Shown piece by piece: positions 9,087-17,948 of a stretch of 23,591 nucleotides of DNA. The notes under the pieces were generated by a model. That model was not told the origin of the DNA. It was given only the letters and a program-made list of their open reading frames with translations, and did not search any database. Position 1 is the first letter of the stretch, and each line of letters begins with the position of its first letter. The DNA is from Saprospiraceae bacterium UBA2365. Its GTDB lineage: Bacteria > Bacteroidota > Bacteroidia > Chitinophagales > Saprospiraceae. The stretch lies in contig DDTL01000162.1 in the NCBI GenBank assembly GCA_002344345.1, forward strand, positions 1 to 23,591, read 5' to 3'. A program made the translations under genes and the position numbers.

Positions 9087-12000
9087 TCAATTGCTAAAAT
9101 CCATGATCAGCGTACCGTCCAGGTTTTTCTTTTCAAGTCTGCTTTTTTCGACCTGTAGTTTGACGATTTGCTTAAGTTTTTCTTCTGCTTCCGCTACGAT
9201 TTTTTCGTCATCGCGGTAGTTTTGTATGACCGCATCTACGGCTGATTTTGCATTGAAAAGGTCATTTTTAATAACGAGCAGATCAGAAAGCAGCAACAAT
9301 GTTTTTGCGATCCAAAACGGATAGGCATTATTGACTGAATTCGCATTCCGGCAAAGTTCTTCGGATAGTTTAAATTCTTTCCGCTCGTAATAAACCAGGG
9401 CGATCAGATATCGGGCTTCAGCTGCCAGACTGCTGTTTTTCATATTTTGGATGACCTTATTGAACGCATTGACAGACTGGTCATATTTTTTCTCCTGGTA
9501 TGCTATTTTACCAATGTAATAATAAGATGAAGAGATTTCCTTTATGGTAGAAAGCGGATTATTCTGAATTTTTGTCGCCCAGATATTCACAGCATCCAGG
9601 TTTCCAGCTCTGTATGAACTCCTCAATGCACCCAATTGTGCTTCATATTTCTTCGATTCATTACTGGTCAACCTTTCAAGATCTGTATAATATCTGTAGG
9701 ATTGTTTGTAATCTTTACTATAGTTAAAACTTATGGTCGCCGCATTGAACAATGATTCTTCATAATGTTCTCCTGCACCTTTATCAATAATGGCTTTAAA
9801 ATCCTCAAGTGCTTCCTTATATTTTTCCTGCACCAGATAAGCATTTCCCCTGTAATACCTGCTTTCAATGGTAAAATAACCTTTAGGAAAAGTGGAGAAA
9901 TACTCATTAAAGTTTCGGATACAACTGGTAAATTGTCCCTTATCATACAGATTGCGTGCTGCAGCATAAGTAACAGAATCAGCATAATAATTGTCCATTT
10001 CCAAACCGGCTTTATCTCTTACCATCTGGATAAATTCTGCTGGCTGGTTCAAATCTTTAATATAAATCTCTTCCAATGCCCTCAGAGCTTCCTTGGCATC
10101 GTTGCCTGAAGGGTTCAGAACCAATACCGACTCATACATTTTGCTGGACTCCTCCAGTTGGGACAGATTATAGTGCAATAAACCCAATTTCAGGTAAGCA
10201 CGATTTTTATTGACCGCTCTTTCCGCAGGAAGATTGATCATTGCTTTAAATGTTTCCAAAGCTTTATCATACTGTTCAGTTTCCATATAAATGTCACCAG
10301 CCAGCAGATAAGCCTGTTCAAGCATATCAGAACCAGGATGATCCCGGATGATTCCCTGCATAAGCGAAACGGCTCCTCCTTTATCACCATTCAAATGAAG
10401 GATGATCGCTTTCTGATACATGGCATAAGGAGTGAACTGATTTTTGGATTTGATGATATCATCGTAATGGTAAAGAGCGTCATTAAAATTTTTGACCTGC
10501 AATGCACAATCACCCGCTCTCAGTTTGGCGTTCAGATATATTCTGTTTTTCAATTCAACATTATCAATAAAAGTTTTGGGCAACAAATTCAAACACTTTG
10601 TAAATTCATCATAACCAGCCTGATATTTATCCAGTTGGATGTAATTGTACCCTTGCAGGTAATGTGCAAAAGCAGGCGCTGACTGTCCGGTCATTTCAGG
10701 CACACCTTTGATCAGTAAAAAATATTTGATCAGGTTTTCTGTGCTTTGCTCAAATTTTTTCTGCCGTTGTAGGATCTCTGATTTCCAGTAATAAGCCTGC
10801 AAAGTAGTACTCAAGTCTCTGTCAGTCTTGATCGCTTTATCAAGATCAGTTAAAGCGTTGTCTTCCTTGCCGTTCTGTATTTCCTGCAGTGCTTTATAAT
10901 AACAAACCTTCTGATAAGCATCAAACAACTGATAGGATACATTGTCCCTGGATTCCAGGATCTCCTGTGCTTTGCCATAATCCCTGGTCTGAACGAATAA
11001 TTCTCCCAATAGGTTCTGTGATTCAATATAATATGCAGAATTGGCAGGAACTAAAAACAAAGCATCAATCGCCTCTCTGTCATAACCGAGTTCCGCTGAA
11101 AGTTTTCCAAAATTGAGCAATGACTCTTCATGCATATTGTTCTGGATATTGTGATCTGTAACCTTTTTCAATGCCGTTCTGGCTGATAGTTTATCCCCGG
11201 ATTTGAGATAACAATTCGCAAGGTAATAATTGGAAACCTGTCCCATATCACCTTCAACATCTGATATTTGCAAAAAATGAGGAATGGCGGCCTCCCATTT
11301 TTCGAGGTAATAATTGGTGTAAGCCAACTGATAGAAATCAGATTCAGTCATTTTTTCAACATTTTGCTCAAATTTTTCCAGATGTGGCAATGCTTTGGCA
11401 TAATCTCCCAGAATAAAATGAGATGATCCGATCAACTGATGAATTTTAAATCTGTTTTTTAAATCAGGCGATTGGATTCTTTCCTCACCATAGGTGATGG
11501 TCTTTTGGTATTGCTCTTGCGTAAAATAAAGCTGAACAAGGTAATATGGAATGTGATCCTTATAAAACAGATCGTTTTGAACAATTTCAAAATGGTGGAT
11601 AGATTCAGTAAAATTTCCTCTTAAAAATTCACATATTCCGAGGTAATAGTTGGATGGATAATAATATTCATTTTTGGCAAAAGTCAACTCTTCAAATTGT
11701 GATGCAGCCTGATCAAAACGCTGTTTTACAAAGTTTGAATAAGCCATTTTGAACAAAACCGTCTGTGTTTCTTCCCTGTTCAGTAAATTCAGCTGAATTT
11801 CAGAAAAAGAATTCAGTGATTGGGTATAATCCTTTATCCGGAAATAATAATTTGCTTTTGCGAGATATGCCTGTTGAAGCAGTATATGACCGGGATAATT
11901 CCTTTCCAATTCCAATAATAAGTCATCCGAATTATCGAGTCCCATATCATACGACAACTTTACACGATAAACATCCGCACTGATCTCTTTCAAATGTGTC

Positions 12001-12197
12001 GTTCCCGGTTCATTCTCAAGTGAGGATTTGAATTGATACATTTTCAGACCTGAAAGGCTATACAGACCTTCATCAAAAGCGCTGATCCCTTCCAGGAAAA
12101 TCTGATCCTTATCCAGATAACAGGCAGTTTTTTGCCCATTCACCATATTAGAAAAAAACAAAAACCAAATACCAAAAATATAAATGGATCTATTCAT
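9087..12197 (-). CDS. Large periplasmic TPR-repeat protein
   Basis: A 1036-residue protein with a signal peptide at 1-21 (MNRSIYIF start, ending NG before Q), then an almost unbroken chain of helical tetratricopeptide-type repeats up to about residue 1000. Recognisable units include AYLAKANYYFRIKDYTQS, YYLGICEFLRGNFTESIHHF, AYLLAGDIYMETEQYDKALE and ARYLIALVYYERKEFKLSEE. The C-terminus (about 1000-1030) is charged and helical, possibly a coiled coil. TPR solenoids scaffold protein complexes; here the signal peptide puts it in the periplasm or at the outer membrane. The next gene downstream encodes a beta-barrel, a pairing I recall as recurring in Bacteroidota, so a TPR-barrel assembly is a reasonable inference. 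No enzymatic motif is visible. Similar architecture to T9SS or gliding TPR proteins is possible but not shown. Confidence 0.88.
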   Translation of the reverse strand: MNRSIYIFGIWFLFFSNMVNGQKTACYLDKDQIFLEGISAFDEGLYSLSGLKMYQFKSSLENEPGTTHLKEISADVYRVKLSYDMGLDNSDDLLLELERNYPGHILLQQAYLAKANYYFRIKDYTQSLNSFSEIQLNLLNREETQTVLFKMAYSNFVKQRFDQAASQFEELTFAKNEYYYPSNYYLGICEFLRGNFTESIHHFEIVQNDLFYKDHIPYYLVQLYFTQEQYQKTITYGEERIQSPDLKNRFKIHQLIGSSHFILGDYAKALPHLEKFEQNVEKMTESDFYQLAYTNYYLEKWEAAIPHFLQISDVEGDMGQVSNYYLANCYLKSGDKLSARTALKKVTDHNIQNNMHEESLLNFGKLSAELGYDREAIDALFLVPANSAYYIESQNLLGELFVQTRDYGKAQEILESRDNVSYQLFDAYQKVCYYKALQEIQNGKEDNALTDLDKAIKTDRDLSTTLQAYYWKSEILQRQKKFEQSTENLIKYFLLIKGVPEMTGQSAPAFAHYLQGYNYIQLDKYQAGYDEFTKCLNLLPKTFIDNVELKNRIYLNAKLRAGDCALQVKNFNDALYHYDDIIKSKNQFTPYAMYQKAIILHLNGDKGGAVSLMQGIIRDHPGSDMLEQAYLLAGDIYMETEQYDKALETFKAMINLPAERAVNKNRAYLKLGLLHYNLSQLEESSKMYESVLVLNPSGNDAKEALRALEEIYIKDLNQPAEFIQMVRDKAGLEMDNYYADSVTYAAARNLYDKGQFTSCIRNFNEYFSTFPKGYFTIESRYYRGNAYLVQEKYKEALEDFKAIIDKGAGEHYEESLFNAATISFNYSKDYKQSYRYYTDLERLTSNESKKYEAQLGALRSSYRAGNLDAVNIWATKIQNNPLSTIKEISSSYYYIGKIAYQEKKYDQSVNAFNKVIQNMKNSSLAAEARYLIALVYYERKEFKLSEELCRNANSVNNAYPFWIAKTLLLLSDLLVIKNDLFNAKSAVDAVIQNYRDDEKIVAEAEEKLKQIVKLQVEKSRLEKKNLDGTLIMDFSN

Positions 12198-12242
12198 TTT
12201 TATTTTATTTAACTGACTTCAAGTAAACCATAAAATCAACAT

Positions 12243-12518
12243 TTCCTTAAGCTGTACGAGCCAGAACCAAAAAAGAAAATGATTTAAGAACCCTCCATAC
12301 GGACAGGCCCATACGGGCAGGCCCATACGGGCAGGCTCTGATCACCGATTTTTGATTTAAGAAGTCCAATGCATCTGTAATCATAATTCGCTAATCCTTG
12401 CCTGCCTGGTTGGATATTAATCCTACAGGGTTCGATATTCAGTACGGCCATCATTCTACATCACATTTCTTTAAAGTTCTGCCAAAACAAAACATGAATT
12501 CAATTTTAAGACACTAAA
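12243..12518. repeat. Dispersed intergenic repeat, copy 1 (shorter version)
   Basis: Aligns by eye over its length with 20138-20511. Shared blocks include a 49-bp segment at 12351-12399 that matches 20270-20318 at 47 positions, and 23 identical bases at 12465-12487 and 20460-20482. It contains three GC-rich 14-bp tandem units (12295-12336) but only one degenerate copy of the 30-bp core (from about 12409) that is present three times in copy 2. Neither copy encodes a plausible protein. The GC-rich units stand out against the AT-rich surroundings. Confidence 0.85.
12295..12336. repeat. Three tandem 14-bp units CCATACGGGCAGGC
   Basis: Units at 12295-12308, 12309-12322 and 12323-12336; the first differs at one base (GGAC instead of GGGC). 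The same unit, with 14-15 bp spacing, occurs three times in the second repeat copy at 20210-20253, and once there in inverted orientation at 20320-20334. Confidence 0.9.
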
Positions 12519-13103
12519 TGCTTTACGACAGGTTACGATTTAGGCAAAATTCCATTACAATCCTTACATTAAACGGTTTTTATTAACCCTGATTTCATAA
12601 AAATCCAGTTGGGATTGAAAAAAAAGAATTTTTTAAATTGTTACCAATCAAAATCAGCCTGTGGTACTTAACCAAAAGAAAACTATTACAAACATATAAA
12701 ATATTTTTTAAATATGAAATTTATTTATAATTAAGCTTTTAACCAAAATATATTTTTCAAAATATTGAAAACATATGATCAGGAGCTGGTGGTATATGAC
12801 AGGCTGACCGTAAAATGGAATTTCTGTTATGGAAACCACCAGATTTCTTCAACAATTTCGCGATCATGTATCGATCAAAAATTCAACTTTCCCGGATTTC
12901 TTGATTATCCTATTTTCAAATTTCAAATTTGCTCATTTCCGAATTATCTTTTTATCAAATTAACAATTTTCCAAATTTACCTATATTTTTGTATGCTTGC
13001 TGGTATCCAGGAGACGAAATCGATTAGTTTTGCAATACCAATCTATGGTTAATTCCGGGAACAAACAATTTATAATCAATTATTTATAGTAAATATATTG
13101 TAT

Positions 13104-13850
13104 ATGAATTCATTTTTAGATGATAATTTTAATTTTGAAATATACTCTCCGGAGCATATTATCGGGGTGATTTCATTTGCTATTTTTGGCATTCTGATCA
13201 TTTGGATAGGGAAAAAAAATAAATCTGCTGCAAGTAAAAGAACCATATTACTTTATTTCACTTTTGCCATTTTCCTCTCTCAGATTGCTAAAGTTGTCAT
13301 TTTGCTCAGCTTAGGAAGGTTTGATGAAAAAACGGACATTCCTTTGCAATTATGCAATGTAGCGCCCCTGATTTTATGGTTTGCCTATTATTTCAGAAGC
13401 AGGGCTTTGTGGGGAATAATTTTCATGTGGATCATGGCAGGCACCATACAATCCAATTTCACACCGACCCTGGAACATTCCTTTCCGCATTTCGAATGGT
13501 TCAGGTACTGGATCATACACGTTTTGGTGGTGATCGCTGTAATTTACGGATTCGTAGTTTTGGATTACAGGTTGAAATGGAAGGACATCTTTATATCCTT
13601 ATTTTGGCTCAATATTTTCGCATTGATCGTCTATCCCATCAATTTATGGCTGGATGCCAATTATTTATTCCTTGTAGAGAAGCCGAATGGCAAGACCATG
13701 TTTGATCTCCTGGGCAAATGGCCATACTACATACTACAGCTTGAATTTGTTGCCATCCTCTTATTCAGTTTATTATATCTTCCATTCCATTTTTGGAGAA
13801 AAAACCCAATGAAGGTGGAAAGCAACAGCCAAACCTTAAATCAATATTAA
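13104..13850 (+). CDS. TIGR02206/TMEM164-like integral membrane protein (YwaF family)
   Basis: A 248-residue polytopic membrane protein with about seven hydrophobic helices. Visible family landmarks are SPEHIIG near the N-terminus (His18), PLQLCNVAP with Cys84 at the start of a helix, and the stretch TPTLEHSFPHFEWFRYW followed by His139. These fit the TIGR02206 (YwaF/TP0381) family, which shares a fold family with eukaryotic TMEM164, reported as a cysteine-dependent phospholipid acyltransferase. An acyltransferase role for the bacterial protein is inference only. I chose ATG 13104 over the TTG six bases upstream. It is the first gene of a compact cluster: the next start is 10 bp after its stop. 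Family call good; function unknown. Confidence 0.85.
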   Translation: MNSFLDDNFNFEIYSPEHIIGVISFAIFGILIIWIGKKNKSAASKRTILLYFTFAIFLSQIAKVVILLSLGRFDEKTDIPLQLCNVAPLILWFAYYFRSRALWGIIFMWIMAGTIQSNFTPTLEHSFPHFEWFRYWIIHVLVVIAVIYGFVVLDYRLKWKDIFISLFWLNIFALIVYPINLWLDANYLFLVEKPNGKTMFDLLGKWPYYILQLEFVAILLFSLLYLPFHFWRKNPMKVESNSQTLNQY

Positions 13851-13860
13851 TTAAAGTTCC

Positions 13861-14619
13861 ATGCGAATATTTTTTTCAGAGCATAACAATAATTACCTCA
13901 ATTATACTTTTGATTATGCTGTATATGCTCAGCCGGATATGCCCGATGAGATTCCGGATGTTTTTGATAAAGGTTTTTTACCTTACAGCAATGATGTCAA
14001 GCTTCATGAAGAAACATTTTACCTGTGCAGAAGTGTACGGATCACCACTGCAGACTTCAAGTCGGGTTCAGAAAATAAACGAGTAGACCGGAAAATCGAA
14101 CCTCTGGACATCAAACTTGAAGTGTTGGATAAAGCAGATTTCGATTACAAAAACGAAGATTTCAGAGCTTTCTGCCTTCGATATGCAGATCAGCGTTATT
14201 CAGCAAAAACTATGGATGATGTCAGGTTGAATTATATTTTTGAAAGGCAAAACGGTACTCACTTCTTCAAATTCTCTGACGGAACAGGAAAATTGATCGG
14301 ATATGTGCTTACAGGCATTCATGGCAACATGTTGCATTACTGGTTTTCTTATTTTGACACAAAGATCATGGAACAATATCCTATTGGAAAATGGATGATG
14401 TGGAGATTGATCTGCTGGTCCAAAGAAAACGGTCTGGATTACGTTTACCTGGGCACTTGTTACGGAGAAAAAGCCTTGTATAAAGTCAGGGATTTCAATG
14501 CTGTTGGTTTTTTTGATGGTGAAAAATGGAATACTGATCTTACAGAACTCAAAAACAGGTGCAAAAACGATCAATACGGCCTTGAAATGGACAGATTCAA
14601 ACTGAACAGGCTTAATTAA
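13861..14619 (+). CDS. Arginyl-tRNA-protein transferase (ATE)-like GNAT-fold protein
   Basis: A 252-residue soluble protein whose second half matches the C-terminal domain of arginyl/leucyl-tRNA-protein transferases: a strand-turn-strand with GTGKLIGYVL (142-151), then LHYWFSYFD (158-166), a helix with PIGKWMMWRLI (174-184), and YVYLGTCYGEKALYKVRDF (195-213), corresponding to the family's YLG...YK motif before the final strand. True ATE/Bpt enzymes add an amino acid from tRNA to a protein N-terminus (N-end rule). Here the N-terminal half is short and has only one Cys (56), so the cysteine pairs seen in ATE1 and Bpt are absent, and activity may differ. It follows the membrane-protein gene by 10 bp and precedes the antiporter gene by 23 bp, suggesting one transcript. 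Family call fairly sure, substrate unknown. Confidence 0.78.
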   Translation: MRIFFSEHNNNYLNYTFDYAVYAQPDMPDEIPDVFDKGFLPYSNDVKLHEETFYLCRSVRITTADFKSGSENKRVDRKIEPLDIKLEVLDKADFDYKNEDFRAFCLRYADQRYSAKTMDDVRLNYIFERQNGTHFFKFSDGTGKLIGYVLTGIHGNMLHYWFSYFDTKIMEQYPIGKWMMWRLICWSKENGLDYVYLGTCYGEKALYKVRDFNAVGFFDGEKWNTDLTELKNRCKNDQYGLEMDRFKLNRLN

Positions 14620-14642
14620 CGTATTCAAAATAAAACTTTAAT

Positions 14643-16145
14643 ATGCAGGAAGAATTAACAAATTACGGCTTCCTATCGGTGCTTCCGCCCGTAATTGCCA
14701 TCATCATAGCTATTTGGAGGCGACAGGTATTCCCTTCCTTGCTGTTTGGTATCTGGTTGGGTTACCTGATCATTAATAAGGGAAATCTCCTGGACGGAAC
14801 GATGGCTACCATTTCAGGCTTAGTGGACGTTTTTAAGGATGCAGGCAATACCCGGACTATTATGTTCAGCGCATTGGTCGGCAGTTTGATCTTGCTCGTT
14901 CAAAAATCAGGTGGAGTATCAGGTTTTGTCCATTGGGTGGATAATCGTTTAAAAAACATTGACCATGGTGGAACCAACAAATCAAGAGTCTTGGTTCAGT
15001 TGGCTGCATGGTTGACCGGAATAGTCATTTTTGTCGAAACGAGCATCATAGCCTTGACAATTGGAACGATTTTCCGACCCATTTTTGACAAAATGAAGAT
15101 CTCCAGAGAAAAGCTCGCATATATTGCCGATTCAACAGCTGCACCTATTGCCATTTTGATCCCTTTTAATGCGTGGGGAGCCTTCATTATGGGTTTATTG
15201 GTTGTGGAAGGTTTTGACAACCCGTTTTCCACGATGTTCAAGGCCATGGCTTTCAATTTTTACCCAATGCTGGCATTGTTATTGGTTCCATTTCTGACAA
15301 TAACAGGTTGGGATTTCGGACCGATGGCTAAAGCAGAAAAAAGGGTTAAAAGCACAGGGAAAGTACTTTCTGACAATGCAAAACCAATGGTATCCAATGA
15401 GTTGACAAAAGTTGACCCCATTCCTGGAATACCCTTACGTGCAATAAATATGTTACTTCCTATCATGACCATGGTATTAATGATGCCTGTCATGCTGTCT
15501 TATACAGGTTGGGAACAGGCAGTTGCAGAACCCGGAAATTCAAATTTTATTAAAACAGCTTTTTTTGCCATTGGTAAAGGTTCCGGATCAACAGCTGTAT
15601 TAACATCGGTTCTTACCGCATTAATGGTTAGTTTCATCCTGTACAGAGCCCAAAAGATCATGCGTTTTGATGCATTGATCGAGTCCACATTAAAAGGAGT
15701 ATCCGAATTGATGCCTCTTGCATTGCTGATGATGCTGGCTTTTGCCATCAGCGGTGTTTGCAGGGAGCTGCATACCGGAATTTATGTAGCAGGAGTTGCA
15801 AAAAACCTGATATCACCCTCATTGATCCCCGTGATCATTTTTGGAATTAGTTCTTTCATAGCATTCGCCACAGGCACATCCTGGGGAACCTTTGCCATCA
15901 TGATCCCGATCGCTGTGCCCATTGCACAGAATCTGGATGTCAATGTTTATCTGGCCATTGCTGCAGCCTTGAGTGGCGGTGTATTTGGTGACCATAGTTC
16001 ACCGATCTCGGACACGACCATCATTTCTTCCATGGCTTCTGCAAGCGACCACATCGATCATGTGAAAACGCAACTACCCTATGCTTTGACTGCTGGTGCT
16101 CTGGCTGCCGGGCTGTTTTTAACACTCGGACTGATCATGCATTAA
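14643..16145 (+). CDS. NhaC-family Na+/H+ antiporter
   Basis: A 500-residue inner-membrane transporter with about twelve hydrophobic segments. The diagnostic stretch of the NhaC family (PF03553) is present at 445-459 as GGVFGDHSSPISDTT, followed by IISSMASASDHIDHV; an upstream half-site lies around IVIFVETSIIALTIG. It would exchange cytosolic Na+ (or an organic substrate such as malate or lysine in related antiporters) for external H+. Start ATG at 14643 follows the previous gene by 23 bp without a hairpin, so it is likely the third gene of a cluster. The ion specificity cannot be read from sequence. Size and motif order are typical. Confidence 0.92.
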   Translation: MQEELTNYGFLSVLPPVIAIIIAIWRRQVFPSLLFGIWLGYLIINKGNLLDGTMATISGLVDVFKDAGNTRTIMFSALVGSLILLVQKSGGVSGFVHWVDNRLKNIDHGGTNKSRVLVQLAAWLTGIVIFVETSIIALTIGTIFRPIFDKMKISREKLAYIADSTAAPIAILIPFNAWGAFIMGLLVVEGFDNPFSTMFKAMAFNFYPMLALLLVPFLTITGWDFGPMAKAEKRVKSTGKVLSDNAKPMVSNELTKVDPIPGIPLRAINMLLPIMTMVLMMPVMLSYTGWEQAVAEPGNSNFIKTAFFAIGKGSGSTAVLTSVLTALMVSFILYRAQKIMRFDALIESTLKGVSELMPLALLMMLAFAISGVCRELHTGIYVAGVAKNLISPSLIPVIIFGISSFIAFATGTSWGTFAIMIPIAVPIAQNLDVNVYLAIAAALSGGVFGDHSSPISDTTIISSMASASDHIDHVKTQLPYALTAGALAAGLFLTLGLIMH

Positions 16146-16182
16146 TGTATATTCATCTGTGTAATCAATACAATTTTGTGAA

Positions 16183-17694
16183 ATGTTAAAATGTAAAGCA
16201 ATAATACTTTTCTATTTTGTTTTTTCATGCGTTGTCTTTTTGCAGGCAAAAGTATTACATGTAGGCCCTTCACAAAATTATTTAAACCTGATAGATGCAG
16301 TTCCCCACATCGAGCCAGGAGATACGGTTATGATCCATGAGGGCATATATTCCGGGGGTTTAACCATCTCAGAATTGAAAGGAACTGAAGGAAAATGGAT
16401 CGTTTTCACAGCAGCTCCCAACGAAGAAGTCATTTTTCAAGGTGGTACCAACAGCTGGCAAATGATCGATGTTGCTTATATTCACATCAGAAAGCTGGTC
16501 TTTCAGCATCAGACAGGTAATGGATTCAATATAGATGATGGAGGCGACTACTCTACTCCAACACATCACATTATTTTTGAGGAATGCACTTTCAGAGACA
16601 TGAATGCAACAGGCAACAATGATCTGTTGAAAATGTCAGGCATTGATGATTTTCAGATCAGGGAGTGCAATTTTTTGAACGGAAGTCAGGGAGGAAGTGG
16701 CATTGATATGGTAGGCTGTCATCATGGAAGGATATGGAATTGTAATTTTGAAAACATGGGATCCAATTCCATTCAGGCAAAAGGTGGTTGCAGGGACATC
16801 CGGATAGAAAGGAATTTCTTTAAAAACGGTGGTCAGCGGTCACTCAATCTTGGCGGATCGACCGGATTGCAGTTTTTCAGACCACTGGATGCAAAGTATG
16901 AAGCAGCCTATCTGAAAGTTTATGCCAATGTTTTCATCGGATCAGTTGCGCCCATTGCCTTTGTTGGTTGTATTGAAACAGAAGTAGTCAATAATACCAT
17001 ATATCTTCCAAAAAAATGGGTTTTAAGGATCCTTCAGGAAACCGTAGACACTTCAAGATTTTATTCCTGTAGCAATAACACGTTCAGAAACAATCTGATA
17101 TACAGAGACAATCAGGTTTCGGTGGATTGCAATATCGGCCCAAATACCCTACCTGAAACCTTTCATTTTTCAAATAATCTTTGGTACCATGCACAAAATC
17201 AAAACTGGACGGGTCCAACTACCTTGCCGGTTGCCGATCTCCACTCATTGATCAATGTGAATCCTTCGCTGTTTGATCCCGATAATGAAAACTTCAGCTT
17301 ACTGCCCGGCAGCCCTGCCATTGGAAAAGGATTCAGCCTGGATACGTTGACAATGGATTTTACTGGCAATACTTTTAATGATCCGCCTTCGATCGGTGCA
17401 TTTGAAGGCAATCCGCTACCTGTGAGTTTGAGCATTCCCGAAAAAGAATCACTCCTTGACATCAGCATTTTCCCGAATCCGGTCCGAAGCAGATTAAATA
17501 TAATTGATTATTCATCTCACGAAAAACCAATGATTGAAATATTTGATCTCCAAGGTAAGCTTGTACATAGGGTTTCTGGAATAAAAGGACTGAATTCGAT
17601 CGATCTGTCTTCATTCCGTTCCGGAACATATATATTGCACTTAAAACATGAACTTTCAGGTCAAATTAGATCCATGTTGTTTATCAGAGAATAA
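16183..17694 (+). CDS. Secreted parallel beta-helix protein with T9SS sorting domain
   Basis: Signal peptide at residues 1-22 (MLKCKAIIL... ending LQA before K). The mature N-terminus, KVLHVGPSQNYLNLIDAV, followed by GDTVMIHEGIY, is the standard entry to a right-handed parallel beta-helix (pectate-lyase/chondroitinase-B-like fold). Ladder repeats such as IIFEECTFRDM, FQIRECNFLNG, GRIWNCNFENM and IRIERNFFKNG run from about 70 to 390. Residues about 427-503 are a T9SS type A domain (SIFPNPVRSRLN, later FRSGTYILHLK). It is probably a surface or released polysaccharide-binding or -degrading protein; I see no catalytic set that would name a lyase. The gap from the antiporter gene is 37 bp with no terminator, so read-through is possible. 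Confidence 0.88.
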   Translation: MLKCKAIILFYFVFSCVVFLQAKVLHVGPSQNYLNLIDAVPHIEPGDTVMIHEGIYSGGLTISELKGTEGKWIVFTAAPNEEVIFQGGTNSWQMIDVAYIHIRKLVFQHQTGNGFNIDDGGDYSTPTHHIIFEECTFRDMNATGNNDLLKMSGIDDFQIRECNFLNGSQGGSGIDMVGCHHGRIWNCNFENMGSNSIQAKGGCRDIRIERNFFKNGGQRSLNLGGSTGLQFFRPLDAKYEAAYLKVYANVFIGSVAPIAFVGCIETEVVNNTIYLPKKWVLRILQETVDTSRFYSCSNNTFRNNLIYRDNQVSVDCNIGPNTLPETFHFSNNLWYHAQNQNWTGPTTLPVADLHSLINVNPSLFDPDNENFSLLPGSPAIGKGFSLDTLTMDFTGNTFNDPPSIGAFEGNPLPVSLSIPEKESLLDISIFPNPVRSRLNIIDYSSHEKPMIEIFDLQGKLVHRVSGIKGLNSIDLSSFRSGTYILHLKHELSGQIRSMLFIRE

Positions 17695-17948
17695 AATCTG
17701 ATTGATACAGAAATAATTTGCAACAATAAAATAAAATCCATTATTTGAAATAAGAGCTATAAAGCAAATGTACATCAGTTTACAAATTATTGGAATTGGC
17801 TATAACAAATTAATGGAATTGGCATTAAAAATTAATATAAACAAATTTCCCGAAATCAATCTTAAAGCTCTGGAGATAGTGATCAATGAATAATCCAGCT
17901 GCGAATCAGGCATTTAAAACAACCCAAATTCAATGTTGAATTGCCCGT

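Larger units (their letters stand above)
12198..13103. other. Long intergenic region holding dispersed-repeat copy 1
   Basis: About 900 bp with no convincing gene. The left third (12243-12518) is copy 1 of a repeat also found at 20138-20511. The rest is very AT-rich, with short reiterations of CAAATTT around 12915-12980. A 95-codon open frame at 12765-13052 has no recognisable domain and an erratic composition, so I do not call it. The region separates two divergent transcription units and must contain both promoters. Confidence 0.6.

Noticed and set aside
12984..12991. Exact TAnnTTTG (-7 element) match upstream of the TIGR02206 gene
   Set aside because: No TTTG-like -33 element at the expected distance, and such words are common in this T-rich stretch.
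12765..13052. Open frame of 95 codons upstream of the TIGR02206 gene
   Set aside because: No signal, domain or sensible composition; it runs through CAAATTT-like low-complexity sequence and overlaps the region expected to hold the promoter.
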